DNA of 64,000 nucleotides, from assembly GCF_003182255.1 (NCBI RefSeq), contig NZ_QGTQ01000009.1:1-64000 (forward strand), written 5' to 3'. Source of the stretch: Paenibacillus cellulosilyticus (GTDB lineage: Bacteria > Bacillota > Bacilli > Paenibacillales > Paenibacillaceae). This document shows positions 43,526-51,381 of this stretch, in pieces. Position 1 is the first letter of the stretch. Each line of letters begins with the position of its first letter. The translations under genes were made by a program, and so were the position numbers. The notes below the pieces were generated by a model, which worked only from the letters and a program-made list of their open reading frames with translations, was not told the DNA's origin and did no database searches.

Positions 43526-44539
43526 ATGTCTACAAATACAATGAAGGCGATTCGTCAGCATGAGTTCGGCGGTCCTGAGGTACTGCGTTACGAGGAGGCG
43601 CCGATTCCCGAGCTGAAGCCGGGTGAGGTGCTTGTCCGCGTTCACGCGGTTGGTATCAATCCCCCCGACTGGTACCTGCGCGAGGGATATAGAGATCTTC
43701 CTCCTGAGTGGCGGCCGCCGGTGCCCTTTCCTGTCATTCTAGGGTCGGACGTGTCGGGCGTCGTCGAAGCGGTTGCCACGGATGTGCAGAACTTCTTCGT
43801 CGGTGATGAAGTTTTCGGCATGGTTCGCTTTCCTAGCTTTGGAGAGAGCGCTGCTTATGCCGAGTATGTCGCCGCGCCAGCGTCGGACCTTGCACGCAAG
43901 CCGGCAGGCATCGATCATGTGCACGCAGCAGGGGCACCGATGGCAGGACTCACCGCATGGCAGTTCCTAATTGAGCTGGGACACAATGAGCCGAACCCGC
44001 TTCAACCGGAGATGCATCGCCCGTTGCCGCTAAACGGCAAGACTGTACTCATTAATGGTGCCGCGGGCGGCGTTGGGCACTTAGCGGTGCAGCTGGCTAA
44101 ATGGAAAGGTGCTCGCGTCATCGCAGTGGCATCGGGCAAGCATGAGTCGTTCCTTCGCGATCTCGGTGCCGACGAATTCATTGACTACACCAAGAGTCCT
44201 CCTGAGGACATCGCTCATGACGTTGATCTCGTCCTCGATACCCTCGGCGGGCCCACTACCGGTCGTTTCTTGCGTACTATCAAGCGTGGCGGCGCTTTGT
44301 TCCCAGTGTTCTTAGGCTTCTCCGACGCCGAGGAGGCCGCAAAGCAGGGCGTCACGGTATCAATGACCCAAGTGCGCTCGAACGGTCCGCAGCTGGCGGA
44401 ATTAGGGCGCTTGCTCGATGCCGGGACGATTCGCGTCGCCATCGACAGCATGTTTCCGCTTGCCGATGCTCGCAAAGCGCATGAACGAGCCGCAGGTGGG
44501 CACATTCAAGGCAAGATCGTACTCACGGCGGAGGGATGA
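43526..44539 (+). CDS. Zinc-independent MDR oxidoreductase (quinone oxidoreductase-like)
   Basis: A 337-residue medium-chain reductase: GroES-like N-terminal domain with HEFGGPEVLRYEEAPIPELK and GSDVSGVVEAV, then a Rossmann domain with INGAAGGVGHLAVQLAKW. The catalytic-zinc ligands of alcohol dehydrogenases are absent, as in QOR/Zta1 enzymes that reduce quinones and enones with NADPH. The ATG at 43526 has GAAGGAG 8 bases upstream. First of three co-directional genes downstream of the three-operator promoter. Confidence 0.92.
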   Translation: MSTNTMKAIRQHEFGGPEVLRYEEAPIPELKPGEVLVRVHAVGINPPDWYLREGYRDLPPEWRPPVPFPVILGSDVSGVVEAVATDVQNFFVGDEVFGMVRFPSFGESAAYAEYVAAPASDLARKPAGIDHVHAAGAPMAGLTAWQFLIELGHNEPNPLQPEMHRPLPLNGKTVLINGAAGGVGHLAVQLAKWKGARVIAVASGKHESFLRDLGADEFIDYTKSPPEDIAHDVDLVLDTLGGPTTGRFLRTIKRGGALFPVFLGFSDAEEAAKQGVTVSMTQVRSNGPQLAELGRLLDAGTIRVAIDSMFPLADARKAHERAAGGHIQGKIVLTAEG

Positions 44540-44545
44540 GCATCA

Positions 44546-44845
44546 ATGATTCTACTCATGGGCTACGTACATCTAAATCCGTCTGACGTAAACGAGTTCA
44601 CTGCAGACGTTCAGGACATCGTTTCCAGCACGCGAACTGAAACCGGATGCCTCTTTTATGCCTTTGCTTTGGAGGATGAAAGCGCGGGGCGCATGCTGAC
44701 TGTTCAGCGGTGGGAAGATCAAGAATCGCTTACCGCTCATGTAGAACGACATGAATCGGCGCCGTTTTTAATGAAGTGGGGAAACAGGATGAGAATGGAC
44801 ATTCAAAGATATGACATTTCGAACGAACGCTCGTTCATGGAGTGA
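44546..44845 (+). CDS. Antibiotic biosynthesis monooxygenase (ABM) domain protein
   Basis: A 99-residue ferredoxin-like dimer of the ABM/YgiN type: VSSTRTETGCLFYAFALEDE and WEDQESLTAHVERHESAPFL. YgiN-type proteins are quinol monooxygenases, which fits its place between a quinone-reductase-like gene and an FMN reductase. It starts 6 bases after the previous stop, within the same operon. Confidence 0.88.
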   Translation: MILLMGYVHLNPSDVNEFTADVQDIVSSTRTETGCLFYAFALEDESAGRMLTVQRWEDQESLTAHVERHESAPFLMKWGNRMRMDIQRYDISNERSFME

Positions 44846-44910
44846 ATGAGGTCGAGTAGACTGAGAACCACATCTCTCCACAGAACAATTCAAATGGGAA
44901 GGCGTTGTTT

Positions 44911-45468
44911 ATGATGCGAATAACCCTAGTATCAGGCAGCAACCGCGCGAATGCGGCGAGCACGAATCTTCTGAAGTATATGCAGGGCTTGTTGGAGCCT
45001 CAGAACATCACGGTTACCTTGATCGATCTTGCGCAGCTGCCGCTTCCGCTCTTCACTCCGGATAACTGGGATTTTCACCCGAACGCGAAGCACATGCTGG
45101 ATACCTTCGCAGAATCGGATGGAATCGTCCTCGCAACGCCGGAATATCATGGCTCCCTATCGGGAGTGCTCAAGAACGCCCTGGATTACGTGAATCCTAC
45201 TCTGATAGCGGGCAAGCCCGTCCTCTCCGTGAGCTCCGCAGGCGGTCCGCTCGGCGTTAGCTCGCTTACCCACCTGCAGACGATAGTCCGCAATCTGCAC
45301 GGCATCAACTGTTCCGAATGGATCTCGGTCGGATTCGGAACCCAAGCGTTCGACGCGGACGGCGTTCTGGCGGACGAAGAGGTTCGTACTCGAGTAAGCG
45401 ACGTCTTGGAAAGCTTCGTACAACTGACTCGGACGCTGGGGACAACGAATCTGGCCGCGTTTAAATAG
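44911..45468 (+). CDS. NADPH-dependent FMN reductase (azoreductase/quinone reductase type)
   Basis: A 185-residue flavodoxin-fold protein: VSGSNRANAASTNLLKYM binds FMN phosphate, ATPEYHGSLSGVLKNALDYV is the family hallmark, and SSAGGPLGVSSLTHLQ follows. GGGAAGG lies 8 bases before the ATG. Third gene of the TetR-regulated set. Likely reduces quinones or azo compounds with two electrons. Confidence 0.9.
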   Translation: MMRITLVSGSNRANAASTNLLKYMQGLLEPQNITVTLIDLAQLPLPLFTPDNWDFHPNAKHMLDTFAESDGIVLATPEYHGSLSGVLKNALDYVNPTLIAGKPVLSVSSAGGPLGVSSLTHLQTIVRNLHGINCSEWISVGFGTQAFDADGVLADEEVRTRVSDVLESFVQLTRTLGTTNLAAFK

Positions 45469-45519
45469 CATAAAGCTTCTTTTTTCTTCAATAACCCGGG
45501 GCGACACCTTTACTGCCCT

Positions 45520-45924
45520 TTAATGTCTTCCTCTAAACCGTTTAATCGCATCCTCGGTCACCGGCTCGAAGAGGTTAAGGAGGTTGCCGTCGGGATCGCG
45601 GAACAGCATGGAACGGTTTCCCCACGGCATCGTGGTCGGTTCCTTTACCCAATTATCGACAAACGGCTTTAAGCGCACATATTCGGCCTCGACATCGTCC
45701 ACGCGGAACTCAATAATGACAGTCCGATTATTGGCCGCTGCTACGGAATCGGCGCCGAATAGCTGCGCCGTCTGGGAGTGGCCGATTGCAAGGGTGAATG
45801 ATGGCACAACGAGTTCGGCAAATACGGGCGCGGGTCGTTCCGCCGAAACCCCCATGACTTTCTCATAGAACTCGACGAGACGATCCACGTCGTCAGTAAT
45901 GATGCGTACAGAAGCGAAATTCAC
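45520..45924 (-). CDS. VOC-family (glyoxalase-like) protein
   Basis: A 134-residue protein with two beta-alpha-beta-beta-beta modules: FASVRIITDDVDRLVEFYEK, VMGVSAERPAP and MLFRDPDGNLLNLFEP with a terminal Glu as likely metal ligand. Candidate functions include glyoxalase, dioxygenase or fosfomycin/bleomycin-type resistance; substrate not readable. It converges on the FMN reductase gene. Confidence 0.88.
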   Translation of the reverse strand: MNFASVRIITDDVDRLVEFYEKVMGVSAERPAPVFAELVVPSFTLAIGHSQTAQLFGADSVAAANNRTVIIEFRVDDVEAEYVRLKPFVDNWVKEPTTMPWGNRSMLFRDPDGNLLNLFEPVTEDAIKRFRGRH

Positions 45925-46030
45925 AAGCTATCATCCTTCCTGTAATCATTGGTTCGGCTGTGTCCCGCAGCCGTTGCAAAACATACTTTTCACTTCTCTA
46001 TCGCCTTTACATTTACATGTCCCATTATAA

Positions 46031-46066
46031 AAAACGCTACTGACAACGTTATGTCAGTAGCGTTTT
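46031..46066. terminator. Terminator of the WYL regulator gene
   Basis: AAAACGCTACTGACA (46031-46045) and exact complement (46052-46066), 6-base loop, with T runs on the minus strand. Confidence 0.85.
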
Positions 46067-47001
46067 AGCATTTTTTGGGCTTCCTCGCGAATCCGATTTC
46101 GGAATGATTCGGGTTCCAACACGATTACGCCCGCTCCCCAGCCAAGCACCCATTGCAGCACTTCATCCTGCAGCCGAACGCGTAAGACCACATCCAATCC
46201 ATCTTGATGCTCTTTCGCATCCTCTATGTAATGATAGTTCGATTCCTTCACCTTATCTGCAATGTCATGGTCAAATCGAAGGCAGACTCGCAAGTGGCGA
46301 TCGTCTAAAGGGGTATACTCCCTTAAGTCAAAATGCGGCGGGAGTTCGAATCGTTCGTCTAGTTCGATAAGCTCAGCCATTCGGGACAAACGGAAATGGC
46401 GAATGTCTTGGCGTAGATCACACCGGGCAACAAGCATCCACGACCCTTCAACGAGTACAAGGCCGTAAGGAGCGGCGGTACGTTCGCTATGGCGGCCCCC
46501 CGTGGAATCCGCAATTCTTTTTGAATAATGGAAACTGATCTTTCGTCCATCTAACAGAGCGCGGCGGATCTTATCGAGATTTTCCCTTTCGTTTGACTCA
46601 GCTGCCTGTTTGCCAGGAGCGAGCAATCGCAGCGACTTGCGTATACGGGAGGCCTCACTGCGGACACTGTCTGATAGAGTGACCTCGATTTTCCTCCTAG
46701 CCATATTCGCTCTATTACGATAATCATCATCAAATCGTTGCTCAATAAATTCCGTTCCGATAAGCAAAGTCACGGCTTCCTCTATTGTAAAACGGATAGG
46801 AGGTAGAAAATATCCCTCCATTAAGGAATACCCTGCGCCTGTAGTGCCTGTAATCGGGACGCCTGCTTCGCTTAGCGCCTGAATGTCGCGATAGATGGTC
46901 CTCACGCTGGTTTCGAATAGTGCCGCCAAATCTTCGGCACGCACCACTTTCCTGCCTTGCAGCTCCAGCACGATGGCCAACAAACGATCTGTCTTGTTCA
47001 T
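46054..47001 (-). CDS. YafY-type HTH/WYL-domain regulator
   Basis: A 315-residue regulator: N-terminal DeoR-like winged helix-turn-helix (RAEDLAALFETSVRTIYRDI, QALSEAGVPITGTTGAGYSL), a WYL domain (about 140-225; APYGLVLVEGSWMLVARCDL with HFRLSRM) and a WCX C-terminal domain. WYL proteins sense nucleic-acid or small ligands. It lies next to a relic of a DHA2 transporter, which may have been its former target. The stop overlaps the terminator stem. Confidence 0.9.
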   Translation of the reverse strand: MNKTDRLLAIVLELQGRKVVRAEDLAALFETSVRTIYRDIQALSEAGVPITGTTGAGYSLMEGYFLPPIRFTIEEAVTLLIGTEFIEQRFDDDYRNRANMARRKIEVTLSDSVRSEASRIRKSLRLLAPGKQAAESNERENLDKIRRALLDGRKISFHYSKRIADSTGGRHSERTAAPYGLVLVEGSWMLVARCDLRQDIRHFRLSRMAELIELDERFELPPHFDLREYTPLDDRHLRVCLRFDHDIADKVKESNYHYIEDAKEHQDGLDVVLRVRLQDEVLQWVLGWGAGVIVLEPESFRNRIREEAQKMLKRY

Positions 47002-47114
47002 TGACTGCCCCTTTGAAACGTAATCCTTTACAACAGAAACTTGCCGTTACTTATGTTACCCGAGAGAGGCGATCGCGTCCACTGTAAGTCCGAATATAAA
47101 ACGTTTCCAAATGG

Positions 47115-47155
47115 TGCTGCAGAACCGCTCGAAAGCAGGTTCTACAGCCTTTTTT
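47115..47155 (+). terminator. Hairpin with T6 tract upstream of the marR gene
   Basis: GCTGCAGAACC and GGTTCTACAGC (one mismatch) followed by CTTTTTT. No intact gene precedes it on this strand, so it may be left from a lost gene. Confidence 0.5.
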
Positions 47156-47156
47156 G

Positions 47157-47249
47157 ATCCCCGACGATCGTGCCAATTGCCTTTGCAACGATGGTATTAT
47201 TCATCAATGCCATAAGAATGGCTGACAGCAATCCTCCAAGGATGATGCC
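47157..47249 (-). pseudogene. Relic of a DHA2-family transporter (first membrane segment only)
   Basis: Minus-strand translation gives GIILGGLLSAILMALMNNTI and VAKAIGTIVGD, which aligns with the N terminus of the transporter at 63490 (IVGGLLLAILMASMDNTIVS, TAMGTIVGE). Only about 31 codons remain; the start is out of frame and the downstream part is missing, cut off at a hairpin. Confidence 0.8.
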
Positions 47250-47293
47250 ATCTTATTTCCCTTTGCCATCTTTGCTTGCCTTCTATAGGAAAG

Positions 47294-47350
47294 TTGATTT
47301 ATATTACGCCATCAAGTATATTGTTTATAAAGAATCTTGATTGTCAAGAT
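47294..47350 (+). promoter_or_regulatory. marR promoter with operator
   Basis: TTGATT (47294-47299), 17-base spacer, TATATT (47317-47322). A perfect palindrome ATCTTGA-TTG-TCAAGAT lies at 47334-47350, just after the expected start point, a position suited to autorepression. The remainder of 47002-47378 holds only a hairpin and a transporter relic. Confidence 0.7.
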
Positions 47351-47378
47351 ATTATGCATCCTAAAAGGAGGACTCCAT

Positions 47379-47867
47379 TTGTCAACCGATCGGCAAATAC
47401 AATCAACGGAGCAGCAGGAGATTCTCACGTTACGCATGCGAAGCTTAGGAGCCCGAACGGTGCTCTACCAGCAAAGCGTTGCGACCGCTCTCGGGTTAAA
47501 CAATAACGACTTCTTAACCATCGATATCCTCAATGAGAAAGGCCCTGTCACGGCAGGCGAACTCGCGAAGCTGACCGGGCTTACGACAGGGAGCGTTACT
47601 GCGTTAATCGATCGATTAGAGAAGAACGGCTTTGTTCAACGGCAACCCGATCCGCAAGACCGCCGCAAGGTGATTATCGTCCCGCTATACGAGAACAAAG
47701 AGGACGTCAGCTCCATCTACCTTCAGCTTCATGCGGAGATAGTGAAGCTGGCCTCTTCCTACTCGGATGAAGAGCTCGCGCTCATAACGCAATTCCTTGG
47801 CCAAGCGAGCTCGGTCCTGGAGGATCAGATCCATCATCTTCATTCGAATGCGCGCAACAAATCATAA
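47379..47867 (+). CDS. MarR-family transcriptional regulator
   Basis: A 162-residue winged-helix regulator: TAGELAKLTGLTTGSVTALI, DRLEKNGFVQRQPDPQDRRK with the DPQDRRK wing. TTG start at 47379, because AAAGGAGG ends 7 bases upstream. No Cys in the sensor region. It is followed 20 bases later by a flavodoxin-like gene, likely in the same transcript, with one palindromic operator in front. Confidence 0.9.
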   Translation: MSTDRQIQSTEQQEILTLRMRSLGARTVLYQQSVATALGLNNNDFLTIDILNEKGPVTAGELAKLTGLTTGSVTALIDRLEKNGFVQRQPDPQDRRKVIIVPLYENKEDVSSIYLQLHAEIVKLASSYSDEELALITQFLGQASSVLEDQIHHLHSNARNKS

Positions 47868-47887
47868 CGAGATAAGGGGGAGAAACA

Positions 47888-48322
47888 ATGGCTGTGCTCG
47901 TTCTATTCGCAACAAAAACCGGAGCAACGGCGCAATGCGTAAACGTATTGTCGGAGCAACTGTCGAATTGCATGACATGCAACTTGGAGACGGACAAGCC
48001 TGCCATCGGGGAATTCGACCGTATCATTCTGGGGGCGGGAGTAAGAGACGGGAAAATATACAAGCCGATTCGGGATTTTATTAAAAAGAATCATGACGAG
48101 CTCCTAAAGAAAACCGTGGGGTACTTTATTTGCAACGAGAAGCCGAAGGAGACGGAGGAGATTATCGAGAATAATATTCCAGCCGCCCTAAGAGAAGCGG
48201 CGCTCTGTATCGAATCATTCGGTGGCTATAAAGCATACAAGGCACCAAAGGAAGGCACCGATCAGTTGCAAGGGATTTTCGTCGATCGGATTAAGGCTTT
48301 CGCCGAGAAGTTCGTGCAGTAA
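47888..48322 (+). CDS. Flavodoxin-domain protein (HemG-like)
   Basis: A 144-residue flavodoxin-fold protein: VLFATKTGATAQCVNVLSEQ is the FMN phosphate loop, DRIILGAGVRDGKIYKPIRD and YFICNEKPKE follow the pattern of menaquinone-dependent protoporphyrinogen oxidase HemG and related flavodoxin_5 proteins. The role is probably electron transfer or quinone-linked reduction. It is probably co-transcribed with the MarR gene. Confidence 0.87.
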   Translation: MAVLVLFATKTGATAQCVNVLSEQLSNCMTCNLETDKPAIGEFDRIILGAGVRDGKIYKPIRDFIKKNHDELLKKTVGYFICNEKPKETEEIIENNIPAALREAALCIESFGGYKAYKAPKEGTDQLQGIFVDRIKAFAEKFVQ

Positions 48323-48400
48323 CAGCCCCCCACGAATTTTTCGGGATTAAACAGTTCCTTTACTTATGAAACGGTTCACCGTAACATCCAAAGAGCGAAG

Positions 48401-48422
48401 AAGGCACCCAACCGGGTGCCTT
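48401..48422. terminator. Terminator between converging genes (flavodoxin and greA)
   Basis: AAGGCACCC, AACC loop, GGGTGCCTT followed by TCACATG; AAAG on the other side. Confidence 0.75.
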
Positions 48423-48438
48423 TCACATGAGACACTTT

Positions 48439-48915
48439 TCAAATTTTGATTTCGAGCAGCTCATATTGAAGGTTGCCCATTGGCGCTTCTACGTTAATTA
48501 TGTCCCCTACCTTTTTGCCCAAAAGACCCTTTCCGAGTGGGCTTTCGTAAGAAATTTTGTTCTCCGCTACATTGGCTTCAGCCGGACCGACAATGCGATA
48601 TTCGATCCTCTCGGCGAATTCAATATCATTCAAGATCACATAAGAACCTACGCTGACTTCATTCAAGTCCACACTGTCCGCATTCACGACTCGTGCCCGC
48701 TTTAGTATCCGCTCCAGTCCCAAAATTCGAGTTTCCATGTGCGCCTGATCATCCTTGGCAGAATGGTACTCACTGTTTTCTTTAAGATCGCCATAACTGA
48801 TCGCCACTTTCAACCGCTCCGCTAACTCCTTACGCTTGACCGTCTTGAGCTCGCGGAGCTCTTCCTCAATCTGCTCCAAGCCCTCTTGCGTCAATATTAC
48901 TTCATCTTTATCCAT
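48439..48915 (-). CDS. greA: Transcription elongation factor GreA
   Basis: A 158-residue protein, exactly the usual GreA length. The N-terminal coiled coil (LTQEGLEQIEEELRELKTVK, RKELAERLKVAISYGDLKEN, EYHSAKDDQAHMETRI) includes the acidic tip D-x-x-E needed for transcript cleavage; the C-terminal FKBP-like domain ends in SPLGKGLLGKKVGDIINVEA. It rescues backtracked RNA polymerase. The ATG at 48915 has GAGG upstream. It stands alone here, not in its more usual context. Confidence 0.95.
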   Translation of the reverse strand: MDKDEVILTQEGLEQIEEELRELKTVKRKELAERLKVAISYGDLKENSEYHSAKDDQAHMETRILGLERILKRARVVNADSVDLNEVSVGSYVILNDIEFAERIEYRIVGPAEANVAENKISYESPLGKGLLGKKVGDIINVEAPMGNLQYELLEIKI

Positions 48916-49053
48916 GGTTTCAGTCCTCATTCCTTATAGTCTGTACCATTTTACCCTATTTCGAACTGCGATAGCTCAAATAGTTATTGGATATTAGAAA
49001 AACAGCTCTTCGCAATCAAAATTTCACCTTACTTATGACCTTGGAACACTCAA

Positions 49054-49075
49054 AGACCCCTTCCGTAAGGGGTCT
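49054..49075. terminator. Hairpin in the gap between greA and the NmrA-like genes
   Basis: AGACCCCTT, CCGT loop, AAGGGGTCT. Minus-strand T content is low; it may end the NmrA-like transcript. Confidence 0.55.
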
Positions 49076-49165
49076 CTTATCCGTCTCGTACAAGTTGCAG
49101 CTAATAATGGATACATGAGTCGTCAAAAGAATGCCCGAACTCTGTGGAGTTTACCGAGAATGGAG

Positions 49166-49798
49166 TTAACGGTCACTTGCCGGCTGCAACGAATTGCTGA
49201 CAACCGGCGCTCTCCGGATCTGATCGTCGGACTCCATTATTCTCAGTACCGCAGAGGCGAGATCGGCCCGCGATAAATAGATCGTCACCTCGCCGTGTCC
49301 AGGATAGCCGACCGCCACCGCGCCACCGCCTGGTCGGTCGTTCAACACCGGGATACGGACTAGCGTCCAATCTAGGTCCGAGTCGCGAATGATTGCGGCC
49401 GTTCTCCTAACGGCCTGAATATTTTCTGGACGACGGCTTTCCACGAACGAAACCAACAAAGATAGCTCGAAATCCGGGAGATCATTTGGATCCGAAACAC
49501 TGCATGCGGATGCCGCGACCAGGCGGCGAACGCCGTGTCGTTTCATCGCTGCAATAATCCGTTCGATTCCTTCACTGACGGTACCGACCAATTCCGCAAC
49601 AGCGTCGGCTCCGATGACCGCGCGCTCGATCGCCTCGTCGTTCTCCAATGTGCCGACTACCACGCATAAACGCTCGTGCCAAAGCCCGAGCCGCTCCGGC
49701 GAGCGGACGAAGGCTGTGACTTTATGGCCTTGCTCCAGCGCATTTTGTACCAACAACCGACCCGTTTTTCCAGACGCTCCGAAAATGGTAAGGTTCAT
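49166..49798 (-). CDS. NmrA-like NAD(P)-binding protein, copy D
   Basis: A 210-residue atypical SDR: LTIFGASGKTGRLLVQNALE, TAFVRSPERLGLWHERL, GADAVAELVGTVSEGIERII, RRLVAASACSVSDPND. It is a tandem paralogue of the next gene upstream, similar along its whole length, with an 11-base gap between the two. These YwnB/biliverdin-reductase-like proteins probably reduce flavins or carbonyl compounds. Confidence 0.88.
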   Translation of the reverse strand: MNLTIFGASGKTGRLLVQNALEQGHKVTAFVRSPERLGLWHERLCVVVGTLENDEAIERAVIGADAVAELVGTVSEGIERIIAAMKRHGVRRLVAASACSVSDPNDLPDFELSLLVSFVESRRPENIQAVRRTAAIIRDSDLDWTLVRIPVLNDRPGGGAVAVGYPGHGEVTIYLSRADLASAVLRIMESDDQIRRAPVVSNSLQPASDR

Positions 49799-49808
49799 CG
49801 GAAACCTC

Positions 49809-50435
49809 CTATAAACAATTATTTGACGGCCCGCTGCTGACAGCGGGAGCTTGGCGGATAAATCTCGTGTCCATCAGTTGGCCGTAAAGGAACGCAGCCA
49901 GGTCCGCCCTCGTCAGCTTTATTCCGATCATACCATGGCCGTAGTAATCGGCCTTAGGAAATCCGCCAGGCTTATCGGTCAGAATCGGAATTCTCGCTAG
50001 CGTCCACTCTAGGTCGGAGGCACGAACAAGCTCCGCCGCCCTGCGGACTTCCTTTACGTTGCGTGGAATGATCATACGGACCATCGCAAGAAGCAACTGG
50101 CGCCCCAATTGAAATCTGTCCTTCGGATCACTCACGCTCAGTGCAGAAGCAGCGATCAGCCTCCGCACCCGGTGCTTCTTCATCGCGGCGATGATGTTCT
50201 CCGTCCCTTTGCTAACGGCTCCCATCAATTCGATGACCGCATCCGCTCCTTCCACTGCCCGTTCGATCCGTTCGCGGTCCGCAATCGTACCTTCGATGAC
50301 AGTGAGCCGCTCGTGGCTTAGTCTGACATTTTCCGGCCGCCTCGCGAAGGCTACGACGTCGTGCCCTCCCAGCAAAGCCATCTCCATCACGAAGTGTCCC
50401 GTCCGGCCGGAAGCACCGAAAATCGCTATTTTCAT
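49809..50435 (-). CDS. NmrA-like NAD(P)-binding protein, copy E
   Basis: A 208-residue paralogue of copy D: AIFGASGRTGHFVMEMALLG, VAFARRPENVRLSHERL, GADAVIELMGAVSKGTENII, RRLIAASALSVSDPKD. The Met at 50435 has GGAGG 7 bases upstream; the ORF start at 50483 is unlikely. First gene of the pair, divergent from the TetR at 50622. Confidence 0.88.
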   Translation of the reverse strand: MKIAIFGASGRTGHFVMEMALLGGHDVVAFARRPENVRLSHERLTVIEGTIADRERIERAVEGADAVIELMGAVSKGTENIIAAMKKHRVRRLIAASALSVSDPKDRFQLGRQLLLAMVRMIIPRNVKEVRRAAELVRASDLEWTLARIPILTDKPGGFPKADYYGHGMIGIKLTRADLAAFLYGQLMDTRFIRQAPAVSSGPSNNCL

Positions 50436-50621
50436 GCCCGTACCTCCATAAATCGAGTGCTGTTGATGTTGACTATACGACACCCGTCAATTAGCATCAT
50501 ATACAACAACCCGCGAGCAAGCCATGCGCAAAAAAGTCGATTTGTCGGCTAGGCAACATTTTCGCCAGATTGGCGATTTACGGGTATCGCAACGGAGCTG
50601 CTATGGAAGGAGCGATGCAAA

Positions 50622-51203
50622 ATGACATCTCTCGTCAACAAAGAAGACCCCCGCGCCAAAAAGACGCGAAGGTCGCTGCGAAACGCGCTGATCGAGCTTC
50701 TTGCAGAGAAAGAGTTTTCTTCGATTACGATTCAACATATCACCGACCGGGCCGAATTGAATAGGGCGACGTTTTACGGCCATTTTCAGGATAAATTCGA
50801 GCTGCTCGATGAGACGCTAGGCGAACTGCTGGAAGAAGCGATCCGTCGGCGCATTCCCGCTGATCCTGGCAACGACGGAACTGCGCTCGTACGCGGCCTG
50901 ATGCTGGCCGTATGCGACTGGCATCTGGAGACGACGCATCGCCTTAATCGCAAGCTGACGTTGTCTGCCTCTCTCGAAGCAAACGCCAAAAAGAATCTTT
51001 ACGAGATCATCCTGGCCTGCCTGCAGCAGCTCGAGCCCCTCGACACCCGACATTCCAGGAGCCAGGAGATCAAATCGACGGTGATCAGCTGGTCGATCTA
51101 TGGTATTGTCTTGCAATGGAGCGAACAAACCCGGAGTGAGTCAGTAGAAGCACTCGCAGAGCAGGCACTGCCCCTCATCATGGCCAGCGTCCGAACGCCA
51201 TAA
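50622..51203 (+). CDS. TetR-family regulator, paralogue 3
   Basis: A 193-residue TetR: FSSITIQHITDRAELNRATF, YGHFQDKFELLDETLGELL, C-terminal part with STVISWSIYGIVLQWSEQTR. The DPRAKKTRR opening and WSIYGIVLQW block relate it to the TetR pair at 36-37 kb. It is divergent from the tandem NmrA-like genes, the same TetR/NmrA layout as at 35.8 and 37.3 kb. AAGGAG lies about 10 bases before the ATG. Confidence 0.9.
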   Translation: MTSLVNKEDPRAKKTRRSLRNALIELLAEKEFSSITIQHITDRAELNRATFYGHFQDKFELLDETLGELLEEAIRRRIPADPGNDGTALVRGLMLAVCDWHLETTHRLNRKLTLSASLEANAKKNLYEIILACLQQLEPLDTRHSRSQEIKSTVISWSIYGIVLQWSEQTRSESVEALAEQALPLIMASVRTP

Positions 51204-51317
51204 AGTATTTCCTAACACCGGGGAACCTAAAAGCCTATCCCCCTATTCTCCACAGCAAGCTGACCTTGAACCACTTCTTCGATTTGCTTATGGATGTGCG
51301 CTCTTCCATCACGAGTA

Positions 51318-51339
51318 GCCCGACCACATGAGGTCGGGC
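51318..51339 (+). terminator. Terminator of the TetR gene
   Basis: GCCCGACC, ACATGA loop, GGTCGGGC followed by ATTTTGCC. Confidence 0.75.
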
Positions 51340-51381
51340 ATTTTGCCATACGGTTCTCCCAGCCTAATCTTCAACACTTCA

